Shown here: positions 48,523-56,809 of the stretch, piece by piece
Layout: each line of letters begins with the position of its first letter
Numbering within the stretch: position 1 is the first letter of the stretch
The notes under the pieces: generated by a model
What the model was told of the DNA's origin: nothing
The model's database searches: none
The model's input: the letters and a program-made list of their open reading frames with translations, nothing else
Program-made: the position numbers and the translations under genes
Assembly (NCBI GenBank): GCA_016212795.1
Contig: JACRDT010000005.1
Location: forward strand, 264,789-328,788
DNA from: Elusimicrobiota bacterium
GTDB taxonomy: Bacteria > Elusimicrobiota > Elusimicrobia > UBA1565 > UBA9628
Direction of reading: 5' to 3'
DNA: 64,000 bases

Positions 48523-49016
48523 GTCCAGAGTCCCCCGGGCTCGCCACGATCGGAGCGTATGGATGGGACGAAACGCGCTTCTTCGGAACGCTTCGATCCT
48601 ACGGCGCCGACGTCTTCTGCGACATACGGTTTCGCCGCGGTGTCCGCGGACGTGAATATGCGTTCGTCAACTCGAATCGGCTGCAGGCGCGCCTTTCAGA
48701 ATATGGGATTCGCTACTACCATTGCCGGGAGTTAGCCCCGACGCCCGAAGTACGGGCCCACCAGAAACATGCTGACGAATCGGGGCATGTCAGAAAGCGA
48801 GATAGGACGCATCTTGATGAAGCATTCGTGACAGCCTATACGAAGCATTGTCTCGCCGGATTTGATTCGGCGGCCTTTCTGCGACGTTTCGCGCCGCCGC
48901 CGCGACTTCTGGCGTTGTTCTGCGTGGAGAAGGCGCCGGAAGCCTGCCATCGGTCCATCCTGGCGCAGCGCATCTCCACGGACCTCGGACTCGAGGTTCT
49001 GCATCTGCAACCATGA
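48519..49016 (+). CDS. DUF488-family protein B
   Basis: 165 residues, a divergent second DUF488: ATIGAYGWDETRFFGTL, FCDIRFRRGVRGREYAF (DxR retained), YYHCRELAP, and LFCVEKAPEACHRSIL. The CHR motif is intact. Similarity to the first protein is confined to these motifs, so the two are not a recent duplication and may form a heteromer. TTG start at 48519 overlaps the previous stop; its own stop overlaps the ATG of the dual-OB gene. Confidence 0.82.
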   Translation: MSPESPGLATIGAYGWDETRFFGTLRSYGADVFCDIRFRRGVRGREYAFVNSNRLQARLSEYGIRYYHCRELAPTPEVRAHQKHADESGHVRKRDRTHLDEAFVTAYTKHCLAGFDSAAFLRRFAPPPRLLALFCVEKAPEACHRSILAQRISTDLGLEVLHLQP

Positions 49017-49645
49017 GGATCGTTGTGGTGGGCCGGACGAAGATGGGCGACCAAATGGTGTGCATCGGCGCACTCTCGATTGATGGCCGGCAGTCGCTGC
49101 GGCTGTTGTCCAAGGACGGTTCCAACTGGCCTTCGGACGCCAGATTCAGAGTGGGTGGGATATGGGAGGTTGAACTTGGGAAACCGACTTCTGTAGTGCC
49201 TCCCCATGTCGAAGATATTCTGGTTCTCGCACACTCCTACATAGGCGAGCACAAGAACCTCAAGAAGACCATCCTGGCTTCTCCTTCTCTTTGGCCTGGA
49301 CAACTCGGGGATGTCTTCGATCGCAGCCTGGTCGTCTCGGCCTCTGGTAGAGGATATGTGCTGCAGGGAGGTCGCATCCCGTCCAGGAGTACGGGCTTTT
49401 GGGTCACCGACCGTGACCTGAGCTTGGATGCCACACAGAGGAAACCCGTCTACCTGATACCTGCAACCGGCAGGACGTGCTCCCATCCCACCAGTATCGC
49501 CTACGCCGGCGACACGGCCCCTGTAAATGTCATCCGGGCCGGCACCCTGGTTCGATTCTCATTGGCGCGCTGGTGGACGCCCGAGGACGCTGACGAGACC
49601 TGCTCGCCGATGTGTTTTCTCCAGCTCTCCGGCTGGTTCTTGTGA
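49013..49645 (+). CDS. Dual OB-fold (DuOB-like) protein
   Basis: 210 residues, no signal or membrane segment. The N-terminus (MRIVVVGRTKMGDQMVCIGALSIDG, then LRLLSKDG and IWEVEL) has the beta-strand pattern of dual OB-containing proteins, which typically begin with a short 'regulates reporting of G' strand pair and contain an IGxxWExE-like strand; the rest is beta-rich. OB folds usually bind single-stranded nucleic acid, so this could be a sensor or substrate-binding subunit (inference). ATG overlaps the previous stop (ATGA) and its TGA overlaps the GTG of the helicase gene. Family assignment by pattern only. Confidence 0.6.
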   Translation: MRIVVVGRTKMGDQMVCIGALSIDGRQSLRLLSKDGSNWPSDARFRVGGIWEVELGKPTSVVPPHVEDILVLAHSYIGEHKNLKKTILASPSLWPGQLGDVFDRSLVVSASGRGYVLQGGRIPSRSTGFWVTDRDLSLDATQRKPVYLIPATGRTCSHPTSIAYAGDTAPVNVIRAGTLVRFSLARWWTPEDADETCSPMCFLQLSGWFL

Positions 49646-52600
49646 CGGGATCTCAGCCCTTGCCGCCTGATCTCCGCTCCGCCCTCAACCACGCGAAGCT
49701 TCAATACAAGGCCAAGGCCATCAAGAAGTACACCGATTTCTCCGACCAAGAGGGGGTCATGTCCTTCATCCCCGACCCTGCGGCCGATGAGACATGGGCG
49801 ACCGGCGGCCAGATCCAATTCTGCGGTCCGACGGCGCAGGGAAAGGACCCCGAGATCGTCGAAGCCGGAGACATCCGGGAATTCGACCCGGATACCGGCA
49901 CCATCTACGTGGATGTCCCCGGCTTGAACGACAATCGAGACATCTCATCCTTTCACCTCAGATACAAGCCGTTTGATTTCGCCGCGGCTCTGGATTCGGC
50001 CTTTGTCCGTTTGGAGAATCATCCCGACTTGCTTCATTGGGCGTTGGAGCACGCTTGCGGCAGGATCGAGGAGAAAGAGATGGTTCCTCCGCCGGGACAG
50101 CCGTCAGGCGAGGACCGGGACCCGGCCGATGCGCTCTGGAAGAAGCCGTGGGCCATCATCTGGGGCCCCCCGGGAACGGGCAAGACACAGGCCGTGGCGG
50201 ATGACGTGGCCCGCCACGCCGCATCCGGCGCGGGCGGGAAGCTCCTTGTGGTGGCCCCGACCAACCTCGCGGCTGACGAGGTGGCGCACCGCGTGTGCGG
50301 CATCCTGGACGGGCAGGGGAAGCTGAACACCACTCGGGGCTGTCTCGTCTATCGCGGCGGCCGCGGAGCAGGCAAAAGGCTCAGCGACGAATTTCCCCAT
50401 TGCCTCCGCGACGAGGCCTTTGCCCGGGAATACGACGCCAAGAAAAGGCAGATCGAGGACCTTCTCGACCAGCGGGATGCCGCGCGGCACCGCAAGGCCT
50501 TTGCCGAGGCGAGCAGGATCAACAAGCAGATCCAGGGCATTCGCGCCACCCTGCCGGACGAAACCATGTACGCCGTCACAAGGGGCGCTGCCCGCGTCAT
50601 CATCCTCACCACCTTCCGCGCGCTCGGCCTCGTCGGCCAGGGCCCGGACCCGCGGCTCGTCGACAAGGTCGTCATAGACGAGTCTGGCATGGTCTCCCGC
50701 GCGACTACGGCAGCTATGGCCACCCTGGGCAGAACAGTCCTGCTGGCAGGCGACCCACTGCAGATTGGGCCCATTTTCTCCCTGCCCCCGGGCACCTGGC
50801 GCGAGATTCGGACATGGCTGTTGTCCTCCGGGTTGAGCCATCTCCGAGGCGTCAAGGAAAGTCTGATGAAGTTTACCCACATCAGGTTCCTGAGCATCCA
50901 GTACCGCATGCATCCCGACATCTCCCGGGTCGTCAGCGAATTCGCGTACGACGGCAGCCTGCGCGACAGCGACAGGGCGCGCGGCTTCGCCAAGGATGCT
51001 CCCGCCTCGAAGAAGCTCCCGCAGCCCCGGGCCGCGTGCCTCGTGCTCGACGATATCGTCCCCAGGCCGGAGGACGCCTGCGCGGAGAAGGCCGCGACAG
51101 GGATAGGCAGCCAGCGGGCGTGGTCGGCCAAACTTGCCGTCAGCCTCGCCCTGGCCGCCAGCGAAAGCGGCAGTGAAGCATTGATCCTCTCCCCGTATCG
51201 CGCCCAGGTCCGACTGCTGCGGCGCAAGCTGGGAGCCCTGAGCCTCGGCAAGAAGACGCGCATCAGCGTCGGCACCATCCACAGGCACCAGGGAGCGGAG
51301 CGGGATGTCGTCATCCTGGACGCGGTCAAAGGCGCCCTATCATGGACGCAAACCGAGATCGCGATGCTGCTCAACGTCGCGGCCAGCAGGGCGCGCAAAC
51401 ACCTGATCCTCATCGCGTCCAACGACGAACGCAACACACCAGTCCTTGGCCGGCTGTCCAGCCTCCTGAAAACCGAGGCATGGCCAAAGAGCATCCCTCT
51501 GTACGACGACCATGGGCAACAGGAGTTGGTGGTTTCCAGGCCTTCCCAGGCGGGAAAGCTCCTCCGCTCATCGATCCTGGGCGAGGCCCCCTGCCCCCCG
51601 GCTGGGACGCTCGGCGAGGAGATCGGCAGGACCGTCAAGTGCATCCTGCTCTCCCAAGATCAGATGCGGCTGACCGAGCGGGATCTGGGCGCGGGCCATT
51701 ACTTGGTTCGCGGCGTCGCGGGAAGCGGCAAGTCCCTGATACTGGCCAACTGGGCAGCCAGGCTCATCCAGAAGAACCCAAAAGCACGGATATTGGTGAC
51801 CTATTTCAACAAGGGCATGCACAACCTGCTGACCCGAATGGTCATCGACGCCTGCGGACGCCGATGGATCAGCGACGCCTTGGCGGGGTCGATCCAGATC
51901 GTCCACGCCAGCCGTGTCCAATGCATCGGTCAGCCGTTCGACACCATCCTCGTGGACGAAGCGCAGGACCTCACAGCGGAACAGTTGACCCATCTGTACT
52001 CCCTTTGCAAGGTTGTGAAGAGCGACGGGAACCCGCTCAGAAACTTCATCCTGTTCCATGACGACTCCCAGAACATCTACGGCCGCAAGACCATCGAAGA
52101 ATTCAAACAGGAGTTCGCGCAGGCCAAGTCGTCCTCCAACAGCGAATTTGCCGAAAGCCTCTCCTTTGCCGGGCGTTCCTTCGTCCTGCGCGAGACCTAC
52201 CGCTCCACACGCGCCATCATCGGATTCGCCGTCAACATGGCGCTCGACCCGAAGCAACTCCACTCCGCGGCCGAGTCCGGCCTGCTGGAGTTTATGAAGG
52301 TGCCCGAACTGGCAAAGGAGGGCCTTCTCGTCCGGCCCGAGGACTCGCCTGACGGGGTCTACGAGGTGCGCTTCGCGGAGCGGCAGGGCAGCGCCCCCAT
52401 CATCGTCTCGTGCGAACAATCCGCGGTCTTCTTGGCGCTCGCAAGAGAAATCAAACGCCTAGTCGAGCACGAAAAGGTGTCCCCCGGCCACATCATGGTC
52501 ATCGCAATTACAAGGCCCGCACGCATTGCGGTGGAACTTCAGCGGCTTGGCGTCGACGCTCAGGCCTACGGCGGGACAGGCCGGTCAAAAGGAACGGAGA

Positions 52601-52893
52601 CTGACAAGTTGCCTGCTACTGAACCGAATCATGTCCGCTGCACTACGATCTTCTCGTGCAAGGGTCATGAAGCGCCTATCGTGTTCTTCGCGGACATCAA
52701 CGAGGTCCTTGATATTGGGCGATTCATCAAGGGGCAGGGACCTACCCAACTGCGAAGGACGCAGCGCTGCATGCTGTATGTCGGCTTATCCCGGGCCATG
52801 ATCCGCCTATATGTCTTCGGCTCGAGGTCGCCTCTCATGGACGCTGCGGTGGAATACGCCAAGCGCGGCGAGCCGATCCGGATGGTTTCCTGA
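49642..52893 (+). CDS. Double SF1 helicase: UPF1-like module fused to UvrD/Rep-like module
   Basis: 1083 residues. Module 1 (about 110-640): Walker A GPPGTGKTQ near residue 174, Walker B VVIDESGM near 343, GDPLQIGPI, QYRMHPDIS near 423, TIHRHQGAERD near 545 and VAASRARKHL, the UPF1/SMUBP order with an OB-like stretch before it. Module 2 (about 660-1083): Walker A GVAGSGKS near 693, VDEAQDL near 772, HDDSQNIYG, ETYRSTRAI, FSCKGHEAPIV and YVGLSRAMIRLYV, the UvrD order. Both modules have intact motifs, so both could hydrolyse ATP. No nuclease motif is seen. GTG at 49642 gives a 4-bp overlap with the dual-OB gene; ATG 49612 would overlap by 34 bp. Likely the motor of the island's system. Confidence 0.88.
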   Translation: MTGSQPLPPDLRSALNHAKLQYKAKAIKKYTDFSDQEGVMSFIPDPAADETWATGGQIQFCGPTAQGKDPEIVEAGDIREFDPDTGTIYVDVPGLNDNRDISSFHLRYKPFDFAAALDSAFVRLENHPDLLHWALEHACGRIEEKEMVPPPGQPSGEDRDPADALWKKPWAIIWGPPGTGKTQAVADDVARHAASGAGGKLLVVAPTNLAADEVAHRVCGILDGQGKLNTTRGCLVYRGGRGAGKRLSDEFPHCLRDEAFAREYDAKKRQIEDLLDQRDAARHRKAFAEASRINKQIQGIRATLPDETMYAVTRGAARVIILTTFRALGLVGQGPDPRLVDKVVIDESGMVSRATTAAMATLGRTVLLAGDPLQIGPIFSLPPGTWREIRTWLLSSGLSHLRGVKESLMKFTHIRFLSIQYRMHPDISRVVSEFAYDGSLRDSDRARGFAKDAPASKKLPQPRAACLVLDDIVPRPEDACAEKAATGIGSQRAWSAKLAVSLALAASESGSEALILSPYRAQVRLLRRKLGALSLGKKTRISVGTIHRHQGAERDVVILDAVKGALSWTQTEIAMLLNVAASRARKHLILIASNDERNTPVLGRLSSLLKTEAWPKSIPLYDDHGQQELVVSRPSQAGKLLRSSILGEAPCPPAGTLGEEIGRTVKCILLSQDQMRLTERDLGAGHYLVRGVAGSGKSLILANWAARLIQKNPKARILVTYFNKGMHNLLTRMVIDACGRRWISDALAGSIQIVHASRVQCIGQPFDTILVDEAQDLTAEQLTHLYSLCKVVKSDGNPLRNFILFHDDSQNIYGRKTIEEFKQEFAQAKSSSNSEFAESLSFAGRSFVLRETYRSTRAIIGFAVNMALDPKQLHSAAESGLLEFMKVPELAKEGLLVRPEDSPDGVYEVRFAERQGSAPIIVSCEQSAVFLALAREIKRLVEHEKVSPGHIMVIAITRPARIAVELQRLGVDAQAYGGTGRSKGTETDKLPATEPNHVRCTTIFSCKGHEAPIVFFADINEVLDIGRFIKGQGPTQLRRTQRCMLYVGLSRAMIRLYVFGSRSPLMDAAVEYAKRGEPIRMVS

Positions 52894-52935
52894 CGAGCCG
52901 TACCGAGGCCCGGGACGCGGACCACTCGACGGCCC

Positions 52936-52995
52936 ATGCGGGAATTCTCCAGCGCCATCCAGAGCTGGTTCAATTCGCTCGAGACGAACGCCTAG
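52936..52995 (+). pseudogene. Remnant of the metallopeptidase C-terminus
   Basis: Reads MREFSSAIQSWFNSLETNA and TAG; the intact gene ends VREVSSAIQSWFNSLETNA. Three codons at its left end differ by single bases (CGC/CGG, GAG/GAA, GTC/TTC), and all to the right is nearly identical. Part of the right 106-bp repeat. Confidence 0.8.
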
Positions 52996-53051
52996 CTCGG
53001 CCATCCGCCGCCTCGAACCGGGGGCGTCCTGATGAAACGGCTTATGCCCCC
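52946..53051 (+). repeat. 106-bp direct repeat, right copy
   Basis: Matches 47809-47914 with one difference. It is followed, like the left copy, by a palindromic repeat, but that repeat differs in its arms (ACTTGCC...GGCAAGT here). Confidence 0.97.
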
Positions 53052-53090
53052 CCGCTACTTGCCCCCCCGTGGGGGGGGCAAGTCATTACA
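53033..53090. repeat. Palindromic repeat, copy 15 (at right island boundary)
   Basis: GATGAAACGGCTTATGCC, then ACTTGCCCCCC and the complementary GGGGGGCAAGT: the paired change C-to-T/G-to-A keeps the palindrome, a compensatory substitution. Confidence 0.8.
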
Positions 53091-54159
53091 CATCGTAGCG
53101 CCTGATCAGGTAGGCCGCCAGGGAGCCGAAGACGATGTTGGCCGTCCAGGCGGCGAGGACCGGCGGGAGCCGGCCGCTCACGCCGAGCGCCCGGCCCATC
53201 TCGATGAACCAGAGGAAGAGGAACGACAGCGCCAGGGCCGCGCTGAAGCTGAGGATCTTGACGGCCCGGCGCAGCCTCAGCGCCACCGGGATGCCCAGGG
53301 CGCAGATCACGATGTTGGTGAAGGGGTAGGCCACCTTGGAGTGGGCCGCCATCACGTACTCCCTGGGCGAGGCGCCCAGGTGCCGGGCCTTGGGGGCGTA
53401 GCGGAGCAGTTCGAGGAGGCTCATCTCCTCGGGGCTGCGGGTCCTGGGGATGAGCTCCTTGGGCGGCAGCGAGAGGTCGGATTTCTCCTCCTTGAACTTG
53501 ACCTCGACGACCTGCTTGCCCCTGAAGGTCCTCCGGATGCCGTCGCGCAGGATCCATCGCTTCGACCCGGCGTCCCAGACGCCCGACGAGGCGTCGTACT
53601 GGCGCTCGATGCCCTCGGGGCCGACGCGCTCCAGAATCACCTTCTCCATCACGCCGGTCTTGGTATGGAGCACCTGGGCCTGGACGAACTGGCCCGGGGC
53701 CGACATCATCGCGATGTCGAGGAACTTCTCCCACTCCCAGGCGGGGCGGATCTGCTCGTTCCAGAGCCGCCGGGACCGGCTGTAGCAGACCGGCAGGAAC
53801 GCCTCCTGCGCCACGAAGCTAACGACCGCCACCATGAAGGAGCACCACAGGATCGGCTTCCAGAAATCCCTGACCCTGAAGCCCGCCGCCTGGGCGGCCA
53901 GCGCCTCCCCGCTCTGGATGAACCCCGTGATCGCCACCAGGGTCGCGAGCAGCGTGGCCATGGGGATGGTCCGGATGGACCAGTACGGAACCTCGAGCCA
54001 CAGGTACTCCATGATGACCCGCAGGGAGGCGGGGCTCTTGACCAGGTAGCTCATCCGGTCGAACACGGTCCCGAGGAACAGCAGCACCGAGAACAGCCCC
54101 AAGCCGTAGACGAACGGCTTGAAGAACCTCCGGGCCATGTACTTGGAGAAGATCTTCAC
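53086..54159 (-). CDS. lptG: LptF/LptG-family permease (second of pair)
   Basis: 357 residues: three N-terminal helices (about 15-35, 55-80, 95-120), a periplasmic beta-rich domain (about 130-265) and three C-terminal helices, the YjgP/YjgQ plan. With LptF and the LptB ATPase (not in window) it would extract lipopolysaccharide from the inner membrane. Characteristic pieces: MYLVKSPASLR..., GEALAAQAAGFRVRDFWKPI, and AAHSKVAYPFTNIVICALGIPVALR. GTG start (54159) overlaps the stop of the upstream partner by 4 bp. Which of the two is LptF and which LptG is inferred from order. Confidence 0.85.
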   Translation of the reverse strand: MKIFSKYMARRFFKPFVYGLGLFSVLLFLGTVFDRMSYLVKSPASLRVIMEYLWLEVPYWSIRTIPMATLLATLVAITGFIQSGEALAAQAAGFRVRDFWKPILWCSFMVAVVSFVAQEAFLPVCYSRSRRLWNEQIRPAWEWEKFLDIAMMSAPGQFVQAQVLHTKTGVMEKVILERVGPEGIERQYDASSGVWDAGSKRWILRDGIRRTFRGKQVVEVKFKEEKSDLSLPPKELIPRTRSPEEMSLLELLRYAPKARHLGASPREYVMAAHSKVAYPFTNIVICALGIPVALRLRRAVKILSFSAALALSFLFLWFIEMGRALGVSGRLPPVLAAWTANIVFGSLAAYLIRRYDV

Positions 54160-55241
54160 AGCTTGGCCACCCTGCGAGTCAGGTGCGCGCCGATCGCCAG
54201 GCACACCACGTCGCCCAGCCACGGGCCGGCGGCCGAAAGGCTCGCGTAGCGCCGGCCCAGGCCCATGCCCAACGCCAGGAGTCCGTAGAAGACGAAGAGG
54301 ATCCCGAGGCTGAGAGCGAAGCCCTTCCCCCTGCCGAACCGGCCGAACCCCAGGCCCAGGGGCGCCCCGATCCAGTAGAAGACGAAGGGCGAGAGCGCCC
54401 CGGCGCTGCGCAGGGATATCTCGACCGTGTACTCGACCCTGCGCTGGGCGTCGGTCTGGGCGTCGTGGGCCATCCGCCAGAGGTCCAGGGACTTGTACTC
54501 CTGCGTGTCCGGGCTGCGGCCGATCTGCGCCGCGCCCGCCAGCGGGATGTAGAGCCGGTAGCGCCCGAACGTGGCCGACGTGAACCTCTCGGGCGTCGAG
54601 CCGGGCAGCTGCAGGGAGCCCCGCTCGAACTCGACGACGAACCCCTGCCCTTTCTTGAGCCGCAGGCTGCCCCGGGGGGCGCTCACCCTCAAGCCCCGGT
54701 TCACGCCCGAGCGGATCAGGTAGGCGTCCCGGATGTTGCCGGTCGCCCGGTCGGCCTCCTTGGAGTAGAGCCTCCACTCGCCGAGGTTGACGAACGAGTC
54801 CGGCTCGAGGTCGACCCTGGCCAGCTGCTGGGCGGCGTCGGCCTGCTTGGTCCGGAAGGAGTGCAGCCCCTCGGGGCTGACCTTGTGGTTGACGACGAGC
54901 AGCAGCAGGGTGAGCAGCACGCTCAGCACGAGGAACGGGCGCGTCATGTCGCTCAGCGAGAAACCCGAGGACCGCAGGGCCATGACCTCCCCCTTCTCCG
55001 CGAGCTGGCCCAGGGTCATGAGCATGGCCACGAGGAACGCCATGGGCACCGTCAGGCTGAGGAAGTAGGGGAGCAGCCGCAGGAAGCACGCTCCGATCCA
55101 CGCGTACGAGATGCCCTTGGCCACCGCGAGGCTGAAGAGCTTCAGGAAGGAGTTCATCAGGAGGATCGCGGTGAAGACCGCCAGGCAGAGCCCGAACATC
55201 GGCGCGAACAGGCGCAGAAGGTACCGGGGCAGGATGGTCAT
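54156..55241 (-). CDS. lptF: LptF/LptG-family permease (first of pair)
   Basis: 361 residues with the same plan: MTILPRYLLRLFAPMFGLCLAVFTAILL at the start, a GEVMALRSSGFSLSDMTRPF cytoplasmic coupling helix, a periplasmic domain with RGSLRLKKGQGFVVEFERGSL and three C-terminal helices. The EVMALRSSG helix contacts LptB in known structures. ATG 55241 is chosen; the longer frame to 55331 runs into a palindromic repeat. Presence of both subunits supports an LPS-bearing outer membrane. Confidence 0.88.
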   Translation of the reverse strand: MTILPRYLLRLFAPMFGLCLAVFTAILLMNSFLKLFSLAVAKGISYAWIGACFLRLLPYFLSLTVPMAFLVAMLMTLGQLAEKGEVMALRSSGFSLSDMTRPFLVLSVLLTLLLLVVNHKVSPEGLHSFRTKQADAAQQLARVDLEPDSFVNLGEWRLYSKEADRATGNIRDAYLIRSGVNRGLRVSAPRGSLRLKKGQGFVVEFERGSLQLPGSTPERFTSATFGRYRLYIPLAGAAQIGRSPDTQEYKSLDLWRMAHDAQTDAQRRVEYTVEISLRSAGALSPFVFYWIGAPLGLGFGRFGRGKGFALSLGILFVFYGLLALGMGLGRRYASLSAAGPWLGDVVCLAIGAHLTRRVAKL

Positions 55242-55254
55242 ATCGCAAGCCTCA

Positions 55255-55325
55255 TGTCGCAAGCCTCCCCTACGGGGAGGCGCGCAGCCGAGGGGGAAAG
55301 GCGCCGCAGGCGCGATGTCATGCGC
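55255..55325. repeat. Degenerate palindromic repeat, copy 16
   Basis: CAAGCCTCCCCTACGGGGAGGCG and a tail GGCGCCGCAGGCGCGATGTCAT; related to copy 13 at 44940-44990. Confidence 0.55.
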
Positions 55326-55382
55326 CAGCATTCTATAACTTTCAGCCCGCCCCCGGTCAGCCCATCGCCGACCAAGCTATTA

Positions 55383-55388
55383 TATAAT
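55383..55388 (+). promoter_or_regulatory. -10 box 5 nt before the M20 peptidase start (leaderless candidate)
   Basis: TATAAT ends 5 nt before ATG 55394; no Shine-Dalgarno and no clear -35 box. Confidence 0.55.
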
Positions 55389-55393
55389 GGGCC

Positions 55394-56809
55394 ATGACCA
55401 TCCAGATCCAGCGCGCCGTAGACTACGTCCACTCCTGCAGGGATCAGTTCCTGGCCGACCTCAAGGAGCTGGTGCGCATCCCGAGCGTGAGCTTCCAGGG
55501 GTTCGACCCGCGGCACGTCGAGCACGCCGCCGTCGCGGTGGCCTCGCTCCTCAAGACGCGGGGATTCGAGAACGTCGACATCCTCAGGGTCCCCGGCGCC
55601 CACCCCTACGTCTACGGCGACTGGATGCACGCGCCCGGGGCGCCCACCCTGCTCCTGTACGCCCACCACGACGTCCAGCCCCCGGGCCGGGAAGAGCTGT
55701 GGAAGTCGCCGCCCTTCGAGCCGACCCAGCGCTCGGGCCGGCTCTACGGCCGGGGGACCGTGGACAACAAGGCGGCCATCACGGTCTACACCAGCGCTTT
55801 CGCCGCGCACCTGCGGACCGCCAGCGACCTCCCGGTCAACATCAAGATCCTGGTCGAAGGGGAGGAGGAGATCGGGTCGAGGAGCCTGGAGGCCTTCGTC
55901 AAGAGGCACGCCAAACGCCTCTCGGCCGACGCGATCGTCATCCACGACACCGGCAACCTCGACACGGGGGCGCCCTCCGTCACCACGTCGCTCAGGGGCC
56001 TGGTCGCCTTCGACGTCACCGTCCGCTCCTCGGCCAAGCCCGTCCACTCCGGGGTCTGGGGAGGGCCGGTCCCCGACCCGGTCCAGGCGCTGTCGAAGAT
56101 GATCGCCTCCCTCTCGGGCCCCGACGGCCGGATGGCCATCCCCGGCATCGACGCCAAGGTCCGGACGCCCTCGGAGGCCGAGATGAAGAGCCTCCGCTCC
56201 CTGCCGTTCGACGAGCGGGCCTTCCGCGTCCAGAGCGGCATGCTCCCCCAGAGCCGGTTCGTCGGCAACGGCAAGCACCTCCTGGGCAAGATCTGGTTCG
56301 AGCCGGCGCTCTCCGTCAACGCCATCCAGGCGTCCTCCCGCAAGGAGTGGGCCAACATCATCAACGACGTCGCCTGGTGCCACCTCGGCATCCGGACCGT
56401 CCCGGACATGGACCCCAAGGACGTGGCCCGGAGGCTCAAGGCGCACCTCCTGGCCCACGCCCCCTGGGGGGTCCAGGTCGAGTTCTCCAACGAGAACCTC
56501 AACCCCGCCTGGAGGACCGACCCCGACAGCCCGGTCTTCGCGGCCGCCGCGAGGGCGCTCGAGCTCGGCTTCGGCCGCAAAGCGGTCTTCGTGGGCTGCG
56601 GGGGCTCCATCGGCTTCGTGGAGCCCTTCGTCCGGGTGCTCGGCGGCGTGCCCGCCATCCTCATCGGCATCGGCGACCCCTGCGCCAACCACCACGCCGA
56701 GAACGAGAGCATCCATGTCGGGGACTACTTCAAGTCCATCGCGAGCGCCGTCCATCTCTACCGGGAGCTGTCCTCCCCGGCCCTGTGGGCCAAGCGGCCG
56801 CGCCGATGA
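55394..56809 (+). CDS. M20-family dipeptidase/carboxypeptidase
   Basis: 471 residues. Metal-binding and catalytic motifs in order: LLYAHHDVQPPG (His and Asp ligands, about 96-107), GRGTVDNKA (bridging Asp), EGEEEIGS (catalytic and ligand Glu pair), HDTGNLD, and late NHHAENESIHV (His ligand). The lid domain follows the GxxxxHSGVWGG element. This is the two-zinc M20 pattern of dipeptidases such as carnosinase-like CPG2/PepV relatives; substrate unknown. Cytoplasmic (no signal). The stop overlaps the ATG of the next gene (ATGA). Confidence 0.9.
   Translation: MTIQIQRAVDYVHSCRDQFLADLKELVRIPSVSFQGFDPRHVEHAAVAVASLLKTRGFENVDILRVPGAHPYVYGDWMHAPGAPTLLLYAHHDVQPPGREELWKSPPFEPTQRSGRLYGRGTVDNKAAITVYTSAFAAHLRTASDLPVNIKILVEGEEEIGSRSLEAFVKRHAKRLSADAIVIHDTGNLDTGAPSVTTSLRGLVAFDVTVRSSAKPVHSGVWGGPVPDPVQALSKMIASLSGPDGRMAIPGIDAKVRTPSEAEMKSLRSLPFDERAFRVQSGMLPQSRFVGNGKHLLGKIWFEPALSVNAIQASSRKEWANIINDVAWCHLGIRTVPDMDPKDVARRLKAHLLAHAPWGVQVEFSNENLNPAWRTDPDSPVFAAAARALELGFGRKAVFVGCGGSIGFVEPFVRVLGGVPAILIGIGDPCANHHAENESIHVGDYFKSIASAVHLYRELSSPALWAKRPRR

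Larger units (their letters stand above)
47809..53051 (+). mobile_element. Putative genomic island carrying DUF488-DUF488-dual OB-double helicase
   Basis: A 5.1-kb block between 106-bp direct repeats made from the 3' end of the metallopeptidase gene and its downstream palindromic repeat. Inside are four overlapping genes with lower GC and different codon use from the flanks. No integrase or transposase is present. Integration that duplicated the gene end, or replacement of the body of a tandem paralogue, would both give this layout. Confidence 0.55.

Noticed and set aside
47980..49016. The two DUF488 genes as a toxin-antitoxin pair
   Set aside because: They are homologous to each other and overlap two further genes in the same message; neither resembles a known toxin or DNA-binding antitoxin.
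2841..55325. CRISPR array
   Set aside because: The repeats are palindromic and scattered, with no regular spacers and no cas genes.
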